This document shows positions 28,080 to 38,902 of a stretch of DNA of 64,000 nt, in pieces. Within the stretch, counting starts at the first letter, position 1; every line of letters starts with the position of its first letter. Location: contig VYZB01000014.1 of the NCBI GenBank assembly GCA_013397455.1, positions 1,294,339-1,358,338 on the forward strand, given 5' to 3'. The notes under the pieces were generated by a model that saw only the letters and a program-made list of their open reading frames with translations, was not told the DNA's origin and searched no databases. The DNA is from Crotophaga sulcirostris (lineage: Eukaryota; Chordata; Aves; Cuculiformes; Crotophagidae). The position numbers and the translations under genes are program-made.

Positions 28080-28800
28080 GGTGTTATGTGGTGCTTGAGA
28101 TGTTGCGTGCAAGAAGCCATGGTGTTGCTGAGGTTCCTTTTATGCCTTGGACACCTTTGGCCCCTTTGCCCCAGATTTCAGCAGAGAGATGATCAAGTGC
28201 CCAGAGACCTGGCTGCAATCTAGAGTGAGCTGGTGGGTCAGGAGATGGGTGTGCTCTGCTTCGCCTGCAGGTAGACGTGGGGCAGGGTTTCCATGGGGCT
28301 GGAGTTGCTGTGGCTGTAGTGGCAAGGTGCTCTGTGCCAGCCCCAGCCCAGGAGCAGAGCAAGGATCTGTGCAGCTCTGCAACCTGGGTGGGGCCAGGCA
28401 GGAGAACACCCTGCAGCAACAGGGAGAGGGTGGCCAGGTCCCCGTGGTACTCGGAGGTCTCTGTGACCAACATCGCTTTCTTCAGCCTCAGCCCCATCTT
28501 GACCCTCCAGCGCTCCCGGTTGCCATCTCCTCTTGCTGCCAAGCATCAGTCTGCCTGGGGGTGGGTGCAACCCCCTTCCCTGGGAACACTCAGCCATTGG
28601 AGGGTTCCTGGGGGCAGAACATCAGCTGTAGTGTCTGGAGATGCCAAATGTCTCAGCCCATTCTCTGCCTATGCTGCTCTTGTACCAAACACTCCAGCTC
28701 CAGGCTGCCTGGTGCTTACCTTCGCTTGTGGGTCAGTCCCCCACCTCTGTGGAAAGGTCTGTTATTTACTAACACAGGTGAGAGCTCTTAACTTGTTTGG
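28080..28800. other. GC-rich block with the longest open frames in the window
   Basis: It contains a 214-codon plus-strand frame (28147-28791) overlapped by 179-, 152- and 119-codon frames in other phases and strands. The peptides are low in order and unlike any family that I know. It could be an unrecognised old repeat, a noncoding exon or simply a GC patch. Confidence 0.55.
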
Positions 28801-29399
28801 GTTTTTCAAAACCTAATTATTTGTCAGCCCTTAGAGGGCCAATTCAAATTCATTCCAAATTTTATGTGATTAAAGCCACAGAGCTTACTGTTGGAAACAT
28901 GGAATACAAATAGCCATGAGTTACTCTTGTTTCAGATGGGTAAATGTCACACACAGAAAGAAAGGATTTTTTACTAGGTTTAAGTGAAACAGAATCTTTA
29001 TTTAGTGTCATGTTTTTATTTAAAAGCATTTATTTAAAGTTCTAAAAAACAAAGAATTCAATAAAGCAAGACAGGTGCAACTGCAAGTGATTAATGATAT
29101 AATTCTCCGTACTTTATAAAGTGTCTGCCGCTGAAGAGATTTATACAGTGCAGAATGGCAATTGTGCTTTGATGGAAGGAATAGGTAATCAATACCTGCA
29201 AGCTTAGAAAAAGCATTCCTATTTCCTCCTCTAATGATATAGGGGGTTTTGCAAGGCAAGGATGTCTGGAGCATGAGACACTTGGAAGAAGAATTAATTT
29301 GAAATCTGAAGTGGAAGATCAGTTTCAATTAAAACTGCACTTGAATGTCCATGGAAAAAAGCAGGCAGTTAGGCCTAAACCTCCTGACGGCTGCCAGTG

Positions 29400-29790
29400 A
29401 ATAAATGGAACCCCCTGTGCTACTCTGCATTCCATTTAATAGGGTGTTGGGCTTATTTTTTCTAGGGTAGGGGATTTAACATATTTACTTTGGTCTCAAA
29501 TTTTCTTTCGCCCCCCCTGCCTTTTCTCGATGATTGTTAAAACTGGGAAGGCCCCAATTCTACACTGCTGGGCATGGAGATGTTGGGATCACGGCCTCTA
29601 TTTCTGTCTAGAATTGCTGCCATAATGGTGCCGCTCATATTGCATGTAATGATTTGCATATCAAAAACTTCAGAAAGAAATGAATGTCAAACCTAGGCGT
29701 TTATAAAATCCTGTGCTGATTTTAACTAGCAGGTCTTGAACCTCTAAATCGGAGCTTTAGCCTTATGACCATAATTTGGAATGTCAGGAC
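29400..29790. promoter_or_regulatory. Candidate conserved noncoding element with POU octamer
   Basis: This stretch lacks recognisable repeats and has a dense mix of motif-like words. They include TAATGATTTGCATATC, with a perfect octamer ATTTGCAT at 29652-29659 beside a TAAT core, and GCCATAATGG at about 29620. The texture suggests an enhancer-like conserved element, but conservation cannot be judged from one genome. Confidence 0.3.
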
Positions 29791-31156
29791 TTGGGAGTCA
29801 CAGCGCCAACGCTAAGTTGGGGTTTTGAATTCCTGAGAGCTTCATTGCATTAGGTTTTTTGTTAATAATTCAGCACCAATATGGAAACAATTCTTGCATA
29901 AAAACTATCCTGGTAAGCAAGCAGATAACTGCTAGGTTTTTTTTTTGGTAGATTATAGAGTTAGAACCAAGTGAAGCTACTGTATTTATAGAAAGAGACG
30001 TATTGCTATTAAATTAATCCAAGCAAGTTAAATTAATTAACAAAAAGCAGGCTTAATGTTTTTTTTAAATTGTACAAAGCTATACAAGCCTTTAAAGGTC
30101 TGTGAAAAACTACATTTCAGCAAGTCAATCCAGGTATCTAAGTCACTTGATGTTTTAATTCAGCATGGTGGGTGGGTCGTTTGTTTACTCTTAGGGCTTT
30201 TTTTTATTCATTTTGACAAGACAGTTTTCACTGCAAATTGGTTAAGAGGTGGCTATACATTTTTATTTTAAAAAAGGTCTTTGTGACAAGATGCATGGAA
30301 GAAACCCTGCAGTCCCTGCTAAAATAAATCCGCCTACTCAAAAAAAAAAAATCTCCCCGATGACTGAAGGGTCACCAAAATACTTAAAAAAGAAAAATTG
30401 GAGTGCACAGCTCCTTTTGAATGCACAGCTGGAACCACTGCGATAGCCTCTGTGAGCAGAGTGCTTTTGAAAAACTCACCCTGTGTTTATAACAAAGCCA
30501 GAAAACCGAGGGCTGGCAGGTTTGATGATTATGTGTAGTACTAAACATTTAAAAGCAACTTCCCAAATTTCATGGAGTCCGTGCACGGTTATATGAAAAG
30601 CAAATCTGAATTGCCAATTAATTCACTGCAAACCAGTTACTAAGAGCATCCTGATTCAGGAAAAAGATCTGCGTTTGAGTGGAACGCGTTGGGTTTTCCC
30701 CGTGTAGGGCTTTTAATAATTCTGTTCTCCTTGGTTGTGGTACATTGGGAAATTAATTGGAAGTGGCTTTTGCTGACAATACAAGTTGAACCATGAGGTA
30801 AACAGAACTGATTTTTAGCCTGAACAGATGATGTAAATGATTTTTAAAGGACATTGCAATTTTGCCTAATTGCAGTTGAAAGTAAAGCACCTTCTTGTTA
30901 TTTTTGTGACTGTCTAGCATTTCTGTGCGATGAGTATAACACAAAATCTTGCTATTGATTAAGTGTCCTGTGCTAGCCCATGGGAAGATGGGAAGAATGC
31001 ATTTTGCAACTAGACAGATTAAAACCCAAGGGCCAAAGAAACTGGCCTTCACAGCTGCTGGGTTTGGATGGCGCTAATTGAATTTACATACAGTTCTCAG
31101 GCACAGGGGTCATACATGTGTATTGGTGCATTGTCCTCTGCGTGTGTCTGTCGAAC

Positions 31157-31199
31157 AGGTGTGCTGACTGCGTCGTTCAGAGGTGTGACACAGGTGTGA
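31157..31199 (+). promoter_or_regulatory. Cluster of three T-box-like motifs
   Basis: AGGTGTGC (31157-31164), AGGTGTGA (31181-31188) and AGGTGTGA (31192-31199) are direct repeats of the T-box half-site. The last two are 11 bp apart, about one helical turn. The motif identity comes from the known T-box consensus; use in vivo is inferred. It lies 1.6 kb before the first coding exon in the window. Confidence 0.4.
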
Positions 31200-32812
31200 C
31201 AGTGGGATCTTGGGAGAGAAGAGTGCAACTCTGAGTTGGAACTTGGGTTTGGGAGATGAGCTTGGGCAAATTGCTTTCCTTGTCAGGCCGTCCCTTTCCC
31301 TGTCTTTACATGAGGGTAATGCTGCTGATCCCCGCTGTAGAGCACTTCAAGAACTGTGAGCAAAAAGTGTTTTACAGGAACTCGTGCTCTTATTTCAGGA
31401 GCTTAAACCTCTGCTTGTATTTAAGAATATAATCTCTTAGTCTCTGTTATTATAATTTAGGAGTTAGAAAGGGAGGTCATAAGAAAAGCTTGAAATGCAC
31501 TGGAGCCTGTGCTGCTTGATGGTCCCTGGTGTCATCCTTCTCTAGAGCTGGCATGTGGTGGGGATGGCAAGGTCTTTTCCTGAAACCTTTTATTTTTACA
31601 TATTATTTCTGTCAACTGTGCTGGACAGTAAACAGTTTGGGGGTTGGAGACTCGTTAGTAGACTAAAAAGTGATGTGGAGCTTGGGAAAGCTCTGGAGCA
31701 GGAGCAGGATGCACTCCTCATCCTGTGCCTTGTGAAGGTGGGTGGACAGCTGGGATAACAGCGATAGCTTCAACTGCTGAAAAATACTTCAAAGCATTAC
31801 GCTGAGCCCGTGAAGACCTTGGTGTGCTAGGGACAGGGTTCTGCTGTCATTTCTCTTCACAAGTCCTTTCTTGCTGGCCTTGCACAGTGGCTAGCAATGG
31901 GCTCACAGTGCAGAAACTTATACTTCTTCCCAGAACTTAACTCCTGCCTGTAATGTTTTTAAATCAAAAAAGGGAGTAGAGGGTGTTGAGGGGAGGCGAG
32001 GTGGCAGGGTTTGGCTCTGTGTCTGCTTTTGACTGGCTGTCAAGTACTGTGGGTGGCTCTGATGTGGCCAGGTACAGCCACTGTGCCAGCCACTCCCCAT
32101 CAGTCCTTGGAGCTTCTTGTTTACTGCTGGCGTTTGACTTGATTTGCTCTGAGGGAGTCATTCACATTGGGTGAGAACAGAATGTTGCTAATAAGGAAAA
32201 CAGAAAACTCATGTAAGAAGAGCAGGGAAAAGAAAGTTACAGTATTTTCCAGGCGAGTCATTATCCTCTTTACTTCATCTATCCAGAGTCATGAGGGTTT
32301 TTTCCTTTGTTGTTTACTTCAAATTTACTTATTTATATTTAGCTTAATTCTTTCTTTTCATCTTTTCTGACTTCAAAACCTCCAAAAGAAATGAGGTTAT
32401 TAATAAAGTTCATATTATCTAAGCAGAGCATTACACAAACATGAGTTAATGGGTAGTGGGTACATTGTTTCTCTCATGTGAAAAGGTAAACTATACACTA
32501 ATACATTAAGGCTGAAGCTTTAGGAAGGTTCCTGTAACACCATGCTAATTCATAACACACTCACGAGAGGAACTTGGGAATTGTAGATAGTTTTATGGAA
32601 TAGTAATTAAAAAAAAAAAAAGGCCATTGTTCATTACTGCTAGAGGCAAAGTTGGAGTACTGCAGAAAGCTGATGGATTTCAATCTCCTCATAAGTTTCC
32701 AAGTCTTAACCTCTTTCAAATGCGAGAAGCGTAACTGTGGTGGAGTTACCTGGGGAGGCTAAGTGCTTCAGCCTCTTATTTAAAGGTTATCCAGAACTAT
32801 TGAGCCACTGGA

Positions 32813-32843
32813 ATGTTAATTGACATTGGTAATTTTCCAACAG
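32813..32843 (+). promoter_or_regulatory. PTPRG: 3' splice site of the first CA-domain exon
   Basis: The acceptor reads ggtaattttccaacag, followed by GTACC. The pyrimidine tract is short and interrupted, so it is a weaker site than the acceptor at 37942. It defines the exon start at 32844 and a phase-1 junction with an upstream exon outside the window. Confidence 0.8.
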
Positions 32844-33023
32844 GTACCTATGGTCCTGAGCACTGGGTTACTTCCAGCGAGAAGTGCAGAGGGTCTCACC
32901 AATCTCCCATAGACATTGTAGACCATCAGACCCATGTTGGAGATGAGTATCAAGAACTGCAGCTTGATGGGTTCGACAATGAATCTTCGAACAAGACTTG
33001 GATGAAAAACACAGGAAAAACAG
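32844..33023 (+). CDS. PTPRG: PTPRG internal coding exon, start of the carbonic-anhydrase-like domain
   Basis: This exon encodes 59 complete codons plus split codons at both ends (phase 1 to phase 1, 180 nt). It opens with [11 protein letters not shown], carries the carbonic anhydrase signature QSPIDI at codons 19-24, and continues through [19 protein letters not shown] to NTGKT. I recognise this as the N-terminal part of the alpha-carbonic-anhydrase-like ectodomain of receptor tyrosine phosphatase gamma; PTPRZ1 differs clearly here. The acceptor AG is at 32842-32843, with a modest pyrimidine tract (aattttccaacag). The donor reads CAG|GTATGT at 33021-33029. Two N-glycosylation sequons are visible: NES at 32978 and NKT at 32990. 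NTGKT aligns with NNGHA of CA II, so the proton-shuttle His64 position is Lys (33017-33019). In the family this domain lies outside the cell and binds contactins rather than hydrating CO2. Exon number is probably 3, by analogy with mammals, and is not shown by the sequence. Confidence 0.94.
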
Positions 33024-35485
33024 GTATGTTCTTTGCTGTTTGTCTCCATAGCCTGCCTGAAGTCAATTAAAAATTCAAACCATGTTCCACCCTCCTCCTT
33101 TTTCATTGTTCTGTTGTTTGGGTTTTGCTGCTTTTTTTTTTTTTTTAAATATAATTTTCCAACAGCAGCCACCTATCTCTGCCTCTGCATTCTGTACAAA
33201 GCGAGTTCTGCAGATTGATTTGAAGGGGTTTTTTTTAAAGTTTTTTTTTAGATTCTCAGTATAAAATAATTCCCTTGGTAGTCAGTTGTTCCTCTGAATA
33301 AAAACCTGTATAAGAGTTTCAAGGTGTAACCTTGAATTATCAGCTTTGGGAGGCTGTAACATCTAATCCAAAAGAATGCTGAGATGCAAGGCTCCAGACT
33401 TTTATAGGAAAGGGGAAGTCTTAGAAATTGGAAGGTTTTAGAGAAGAAAGAGCAGTAACTGCTCAAAGTAGTGGGGGCTTATTAATGTGTTTCTGATATG
33501 ATTATAGCACTGTGTTCTTCACTGAACTGAATCCCCTTCTGCTCTGTCGTTTCTGGCTTTTAGAGAAAAGAACAGTCAGAGAACTGCTTATTTTTACCAA
33601 AACAGTTCACTGAAAGGTCAAGGTTGATTTATATGCAAAGCTGCATGCATTTGATTACTCTTTAATTCTAAAAATGTAAAAAGTAGATATTATAAGGCCA
33701 CCCTCTTCATTTGACAAGGTCAAATATTTTTAGGGAATTGGATTAAACTACTAATTAATTCAATTTTATTTATTGGAAGTGTATTTTTATCTTTATTAAC
33801 ATTCAACGTGCATCTCCATAGTGCTTTATGCAATGTCTCTCTAGCCAGAGGTCTGCCAGCAGAACCCAGGGTGGGTACTAACTCTGGGGTTTTGCAGCAC
33901 AGCTGTGCACACAACGTGGCCCCGGATACACCCGCTGCTTCCAGGGGACTTCGGATGTGAGCCACAACCTGGAGGCCAGCAAGTGCTTCAGATCCAGTTC
34001 CTGCAATTCCGGATCTCAACTCTGTTGAGAGTTACAGCCTCTCAGCTGAGATGGAGTGATGGGCTGTGATCCTGTTTTCTTTCACTGCAAAGCAAATCCA
34101 GTTAAAGTAAATCACAACCAAGCATAGCTTGGGTTTTTAATGCATTACTGAGGGTTTTTTCCAACTTCACTAAGAAATGCTCCTATTTGTCTTCAAATCC
34201 TGACTTTGTTGCCCTTTGAAGCAATGTAAGGTTCAGGCAAGGCTGAATGCTATGGAAATTTGGTGCTTAATTAATCTGTTCATATTTTGCACCCTGCTCT
34301 TTTGGTCACAGAGGGGTGTTTGTAGCAACCAACAATAAATGTAATTAGAAATACCACAAAAACGTGATTGTTCTAAGAAAGATGCTAATGAGTATTGCTG
34401 CAAACCATGTTGAACCAAAACATGCCAGCAAATTTTCCAGTCTCCTTGCCACTGGCAATGAAAGCTGTATCTTCAGTCTCCTCTGCTAAGTGATTTCAGC
34501 ACTGCTACTGTGTTTGATTCCCTCACCCATTGGGGTATGGATTTTTGCTCACAAGTTATTGCTTCACAGAGCAACAGTAACTGTCACTGTTCTTGGTAAC
34601 TTACGGCCTTTTACTGGTAACGTGAAGACTCTTTTTTGCCTTGCTGTCATCCCTGATTTCTTCTGCTGAGCTCTTAACTCCTCCCTTATTTTATGAAGTC
34701 CCATTCTTCTTCTTGGTTTTCTGACCTTTCAGAGAAGCCTGCCCAGCATTAATTTTTAAGGTGGCAAGTGGTAGAGCAGCCAACCAAGTAGGATGTTTTG
34801 GCTTGTGGGTAGAACACAGAGGCAGGTTGTGCCATAAATTGTGATGCATTTTGGCAGCAGAGTCTTGGAGCAGATGGCCACATGAGACCTTCATATTGCA
34901 GACTGACAGAGACAGTAAACTAAATATCTGTTTAAGCAGTAGTGACGGATGTAGAGGGCATTTCTCAGCAATTAATGACTGGTTAAAAAAGACAGGGGTC
35001 CGAGGGAAAGCCAAAGGCCCTCAACCTTGATATTCATTAACTGGCAGGGAATGTGTTGCTTGGGTTATTGTTGTTGCTATTGGACCAGGAATTTATTTTT
35101 TTTTTAGGATAGAACAATTAGTTATTTTTATGCTCTGAAATGTTGAAAAGCAAGGAGGTTATTGCTCTTTAGCTGTCATTTGCTCTTTCTTGGTTCTCCC
35201 TCCCCCCATCAGGTAAAGGGCAGACAATGTACAGAAAACAGTGTTTCATTTAGAGATGGAAATGGATTCATTAAGACCTTGTCTCAACTAGAAATATTTT
35301 TGTGCATGATTGCACTGGCACTACTGTGGGTTTGGTTTCACCACTGTAGTAGCTGGTTCCCAAGTGGTAAAGATCACTTGGAGAGTATAAGCACATTTCA
35401 TAGTTGTGTTTGCATGCATTGTTTTTGTGTGTGCCACCTTATAGTTAGGTGTTCACTGGTGTCAGCCAGCCTGAGGCTGATGAAG

Positions 35486-35525
35486 CTTCTTCAAGACCAA
35501 CAAGTCTTCTTCAAGCCCAACCTGC
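35486..35525. repeat. Imperfect 20-bp tandem duplication
   Basis: CTTCTTCAAGACCAACAAGT is followed by a second copy sharing 16 of 20 positions. Confidence 0.75.
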
Positions 35526-36120
35526 CCTGTGGGAAGAACATCTGTGGGAGCAGTACCCTTGCTATTATTACACAGGCATTGCCACTTTACCCCTTCTTAG
35601 GTCACTGAGAACTTCTAAGAACTCCTTCTGTTTAAAGAAACCTACTAAAATTTCTGCCGGAGTTATGTTTTTGTTAAGTACTTTTCCTACGTGATGTGCA
35701 TCTCTCTGGCTGGTCCTGACCATCAGAGCTGCTCTGCTAAAGCAGGGAAAGAGCTGCTTTGTATCCAGGTTTGTTTCTGATCTCAAGAAGGTGACAGCAC
35801 ACAGCTCCAGCCCTGATTCTGCAAATGGCATCACGCCATTGGGATCTTGGTGGCTGTGGACCATCTCCTTTAGGTTTGTAATATCAATTTTCAGGATTTT
35901 AAGTTAGTGGACTTTGGGGTTTCATTCCTTGCTGTGCACTCTACAGAAGTCATTGGATAAAAGCAGTGACTCCCTCAGCCCAGCAAGGTGATGTTTGGTT
36001 ATTCCAGTACTGAACACTGGAAATCACATGGAGGGGAGGGAAACCCTTAAATCACTGGAAGAAGGGGATGCTGCTGAGATAGGAAGGTGATGGGAGCATG
36101 TGTTGTACAGCTCAGCAGGG

Positions 36121-36390
36121 TAAGAAATACTGTAAAATGAACAATTAGATGAACATTTCAGATTGTACATCCTCCTAATTATCCTTTTAATTATTCATCT
36201 AAAACAAGTAAAATGACCCCTGACAGAGCCATAAATGATTTAGGAACTATCAAATATTTATTAGATGCAACTGAATCCCCACAGAGGTTTTTAACAGATG
36301 CACACGAATCTGCTTTTCTGTATTCCTCATCTCCTACAATTTTATCCGTGGAATTTATAACCAATTGAGTGAGACTTGTGAAATTTAAAA
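36121..36390. promoter_or_regulatory. AT-rich candidate regulatory stretch with homeodomain cores
   Basis: It contains CAATTAG, CTAATTA and TTAATTATTC cores and a 9-bp inverted repeat (TTAGATGAA at 36145, TTCATCTAA at 36194). No repeat family was recognised. It lies in the intron between the two exons. Function is inferred from motif density only. Confidence 0.22.
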
Positions 36391-37916
36391 TATTGCTGTG
36401 CTCATTGGGAAGTTTTTAAGGGAGGAAGAGAGTGATGGTGCTTTTAGTCAGTTCTGTTTTCTGTGTTTAGGGTAAGGAGATGGTGGCCACCAGCAGTGCC
36501 TTGGCTGGAACAGGCAGTGTCCTGTAGCCAGACTTGCATCCCACCTTCCTGATCACGCACTCTAGTACCAAGGGAGTGCTGAAGGAACCAGGGCTCATGG
36601 GAGAAAATAACCCTGTGATGTCACTGGTGCAATTTAGAAATATCCAAATATCTTGTGCAATTCAACATTTAGATGGTTTTAACACAAGCAGTGTAAAGTT
36701 GAGATGTTTCTATGTTGCACAGTTGCAGCCCTGCTGCAACAGACAGCCCAGCCTGCAGCAGAGCTGCCCTGCTTCACCAGCAGAGGAGTAACTTTGATTT
36801 CCCAATAAACCCTTTTTGTTTTTTCAACAGTGAATAAAATCCCCCCTCTTACATAATAAAATTGGATTTATATTAATGTTCCGGTTCTGATGACACAGTT
36901 GGCTTGAGAACACAGAGAAATCCTTGTGGGTTATTCTATTCCCATTAAAAAAAAAATTAAAAAAACAACCCAAAAACTTTAATCACAGGATTTTGGGCAC
37001 AGGGTCTGCAGTGGCTTTTGTAAGAAAAAAAATCTAATTTTAGTTCTGTTTTTAAGCAATTTTTTTAGGGGATGAGAAGAAAGGAGTAATTTTTAGGAAT
37101 CATGCTTATTAAAAATGAGAGATGATAGAGGCAGGTAATCTTGTAGTGAGAGGAGCAGATAGGAATTTTTGGAAAGCTGGGCCACAGACATCCCCTGTAA
37201 CATGTACCACCTTCCACCCTATGATTTTGCCATCTATTTGGACCTACAGCTTTTACTGTTACATAAAATGCAAAGGCTTCTGGAAATGAAAAGGAAATAC
37301 AAAGAAGATCTTTTTGACTCTTATTGAATCACATCATAATAATGTCAGAGTTACTGTAATAAACTCCAAGTTCTTACGATGAACTTGTCATACATGGGTC
37401 TCAACAAAGTTATTATCCCTCTTCCCATTTTAGAGAAGGGAGAACAAGGAGGTTAAGGAAAGTATGTGCCGTGTCCAGCAGTAGAGGAGGGACAAGGCAC
37501 AGGGGTTCACTCCCTGCCCCTCCAGCACATCAGGGGAAATCCAGCAAGAGTAGGATCGATTCTTTTCCTAACTTGTGATCTGCAGCCCTTCCATGGTTTG
37601 CAAGGCCAAGGAATGTGGTCAGCCAGTAGTGCCTGGAACCACATTAAACAGGTTTTGATGGAGTTTACCATTTAAATTTTAATCAAAGTCTAATGAGGAG
37701 GGCAAAAAATCCTTGAGAAATCTGTGGTTTTCTGTGGTCTGTGTAACTTCGTAATTACTTCCATAATTAGCCAGCATTACTTGTAGACTTTTTTTTTTTT
37801 TTTAAATGAGTCCCTGTAAGGAGGAAAATGTTGACCCGGCATTTTACTTGCGTTAGAAGTATTCTAATATAATGAGAAAAATCTGTACATGCTTCAGAAA
37901 AATGGTGCTAAGAACA

Positions 37917-37942
37917 TCTTTCTCCTTGTTCTGTGTGTACAG
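37917..37942 (+). promoter_or_regulatory. PTPRG: 3' splice site of the second CA-domain exon
   Basis: A pyrimidine-rich tract (ctttctccttgttctgtgtg) leads to TACAG at 37938-37942 with no AG inside the tract. This fixes the exon start at TTGCTATC. The join restores GTT (Val), as expected for the family. Confidence 0.85.
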
Positions 37943-38091
37943 TTGCTATCCTTCTGAAGGACGATTACTTTGTCAGTGGTGCTGGGTTACCGGGCAGATT
38001 CAAGGCAGAGAAAGTGGAGTTTCACTGGGGTCAAAGCAACGGATCAGCTGGCTCTGAGCACAGCATCAATGGCAAGAGGTTCCCCGTTGAG
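37943..38091 (+). CDS. PTPRG: PTPRG internal coding exon, middle of the carbonic-anhydrase-like domain
   Basis: This exon completes a split Val codon and adds 49 codons, from [14 protein letters not shown] to INGKRFPVE (149 nt, phase 1 in, phase 0 out). It joins in frame to 32844-33023, giving NTGKT-VAILL across the junction. The acceptor is a pyrimidine-rich stretch ending in GTACAG at 37942. The donor GAG|GTGAGT matches the consensus. VEFHWG (38014-38031) aligns with FHFHWG of active carbonic anhydrases: the His96 ligand is kept (38023-38025) but the His94 ligand is Glu (38017-38019). GSEHSI keeps the Glu106/His107 pair of the fold. A sequon NGS starts at 38038. This points to a folded but zinc-poor, non-catalytic CA-like domain, as known for PTPRG and PTPRZ. 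The next exon, expected to carry the third ligand position, is not in the window. Confidence 0.95.
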
Positions 38092-38199
38092 GTGAGTGGA
38101 AAGGCATGCACTTGTGTTCTTGAAAAAAGTAAAATCAGAATGTATTGCTGTGCTTTGAGATGACTGTGAAATAGGGCAACGTTTCCTTCAGCGAACATA

Positions 38200-38880
38200 T
38201 CACTTTGGAGGCCCTTCCGGCCCTCACGGCCCTCTATCTATCATCTCTTATGTGCTTTTGCTATGTCAGCTCTGAGCTCTGCTTCGCTAGCCTTGCCAGC
38301 TCTCACTTCCCATGGGTTAAATTGCAAACAGCCACTCTTCTGGTTTCTCCCATAAGCTTTTCATGTGTGGGAGGAACTTCTTGCAAATATCCACAAAGTG
38401 ACCTTGTTGTCCTCCAGATCTTTTCTTTCCCATGATGCTTACAAACAAATAACAGTGGTTTGGGAGCTGCCGTGCTGAGATTGCTGTCTTTTATCAGTTA
38501 TTGCTTCTTTGTACACATACGGCCCCCCCTCTACCTGTATTCAGGTGTGGTCCCTTGCGTTCTACTACCAGGACGCCTAGATAGACGTGTGCAAACAGCC
38601 ATGCGTTTGCTCTGCCGGTGCAGGAGCCAGCTGGAGCTGAGCCAGCCTGCCCTGCCAGCCGCTGCGATACTGTCGAGCGTGCTCTGCCGCAGCAGGAGCA
38701 AGGCATCGGCTTGGGCACAGCACCCTGCTAGCACGACTATGTGCAGAGCTGGGTGACCATCTGCAGCTGACCACAAGGACGTGCCTTTGGGTGGCAGGGA
38801 GAGCCCAGGCGCCGCGGGCTACCGCACAGCCCGGTGTGTGGGTCTTGGCTCGTGACCAATAGTCCTGGGTCACTCTGTCA
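38200..38880. other. GC-rich patch just downstream of the second CA-domain exon
   Basis: The sequence between the exon and the AATAAA at 38903 is richer in GC and CAG/CTG words than the rest of the intron, especially 38570-38840, with GGCGCCGCGGG near 38810. Open frames of up to 98 codons occur on both strands without recognisable domains. Confidence 0.5.
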
Positions 38881-38902
38881 GCAGTGCAGTGTTTGCTGTA
38901 TC

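Larger units (their letters stand above)
1..32843 (+). other. PTPRG: PTPRG intron upstream of the first CA-domain exon (partial, 5' end outside)
   Basis: No coding exon of PTPRG or any recognised gene was found here on either strand. The short open frames have the composition of chance frames. The segment is mostly AT-rich unique sequence with short homopolymer runs. Recognisable content is one sense and one antisense CR1 tail, an old inverted-repeat element, an AAAC-type simple repeat and two GC-rich blocks, all listed separately. The exon expected just upstream in the family (N-terminal to the CA-like domain) was looked for and not seen, so this intron is longer than 32.8 kb. Long 5' introns are typical of this gene in other vertebrates. 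Confidence 0.85.
33024..37942 (+). other. PTPRG: PTPRG intron between the two CA-domain exons (complete, 4,919 nt)
   Basis: The intron is bounded by GTATGT at 33024 and a pyrimidine-rich TACAG ending at 37942. It splits a Val codon after its first base (phase 1). It contains poly-T runs at 33132-33146 and 37789-37803 and an imperfect 20-bp tandem duplication at 35486-35525. An AT-rich stretch at about 36120-36390 has homeodomain-like cores. No CR1 tail was recognised and no other gene was seen. Confidence 0.92.

Noticed and set aside
28147..28791. 214-codon plus-strand open frame
   Set aside because: It overlaps long frames in other phases and on the minus strand, lies in GC-rich DNA and shows no recognisable domain. 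Treated as a compositional frame.
18930..33630. Shared 16-mer TGAAAGGTCAAGGTTG near 18930 and 33612
   Set aside because: One shared 16-mer in 64 kb is close to chance expectation, and the flanks do not match, so it is not a repeat pair.
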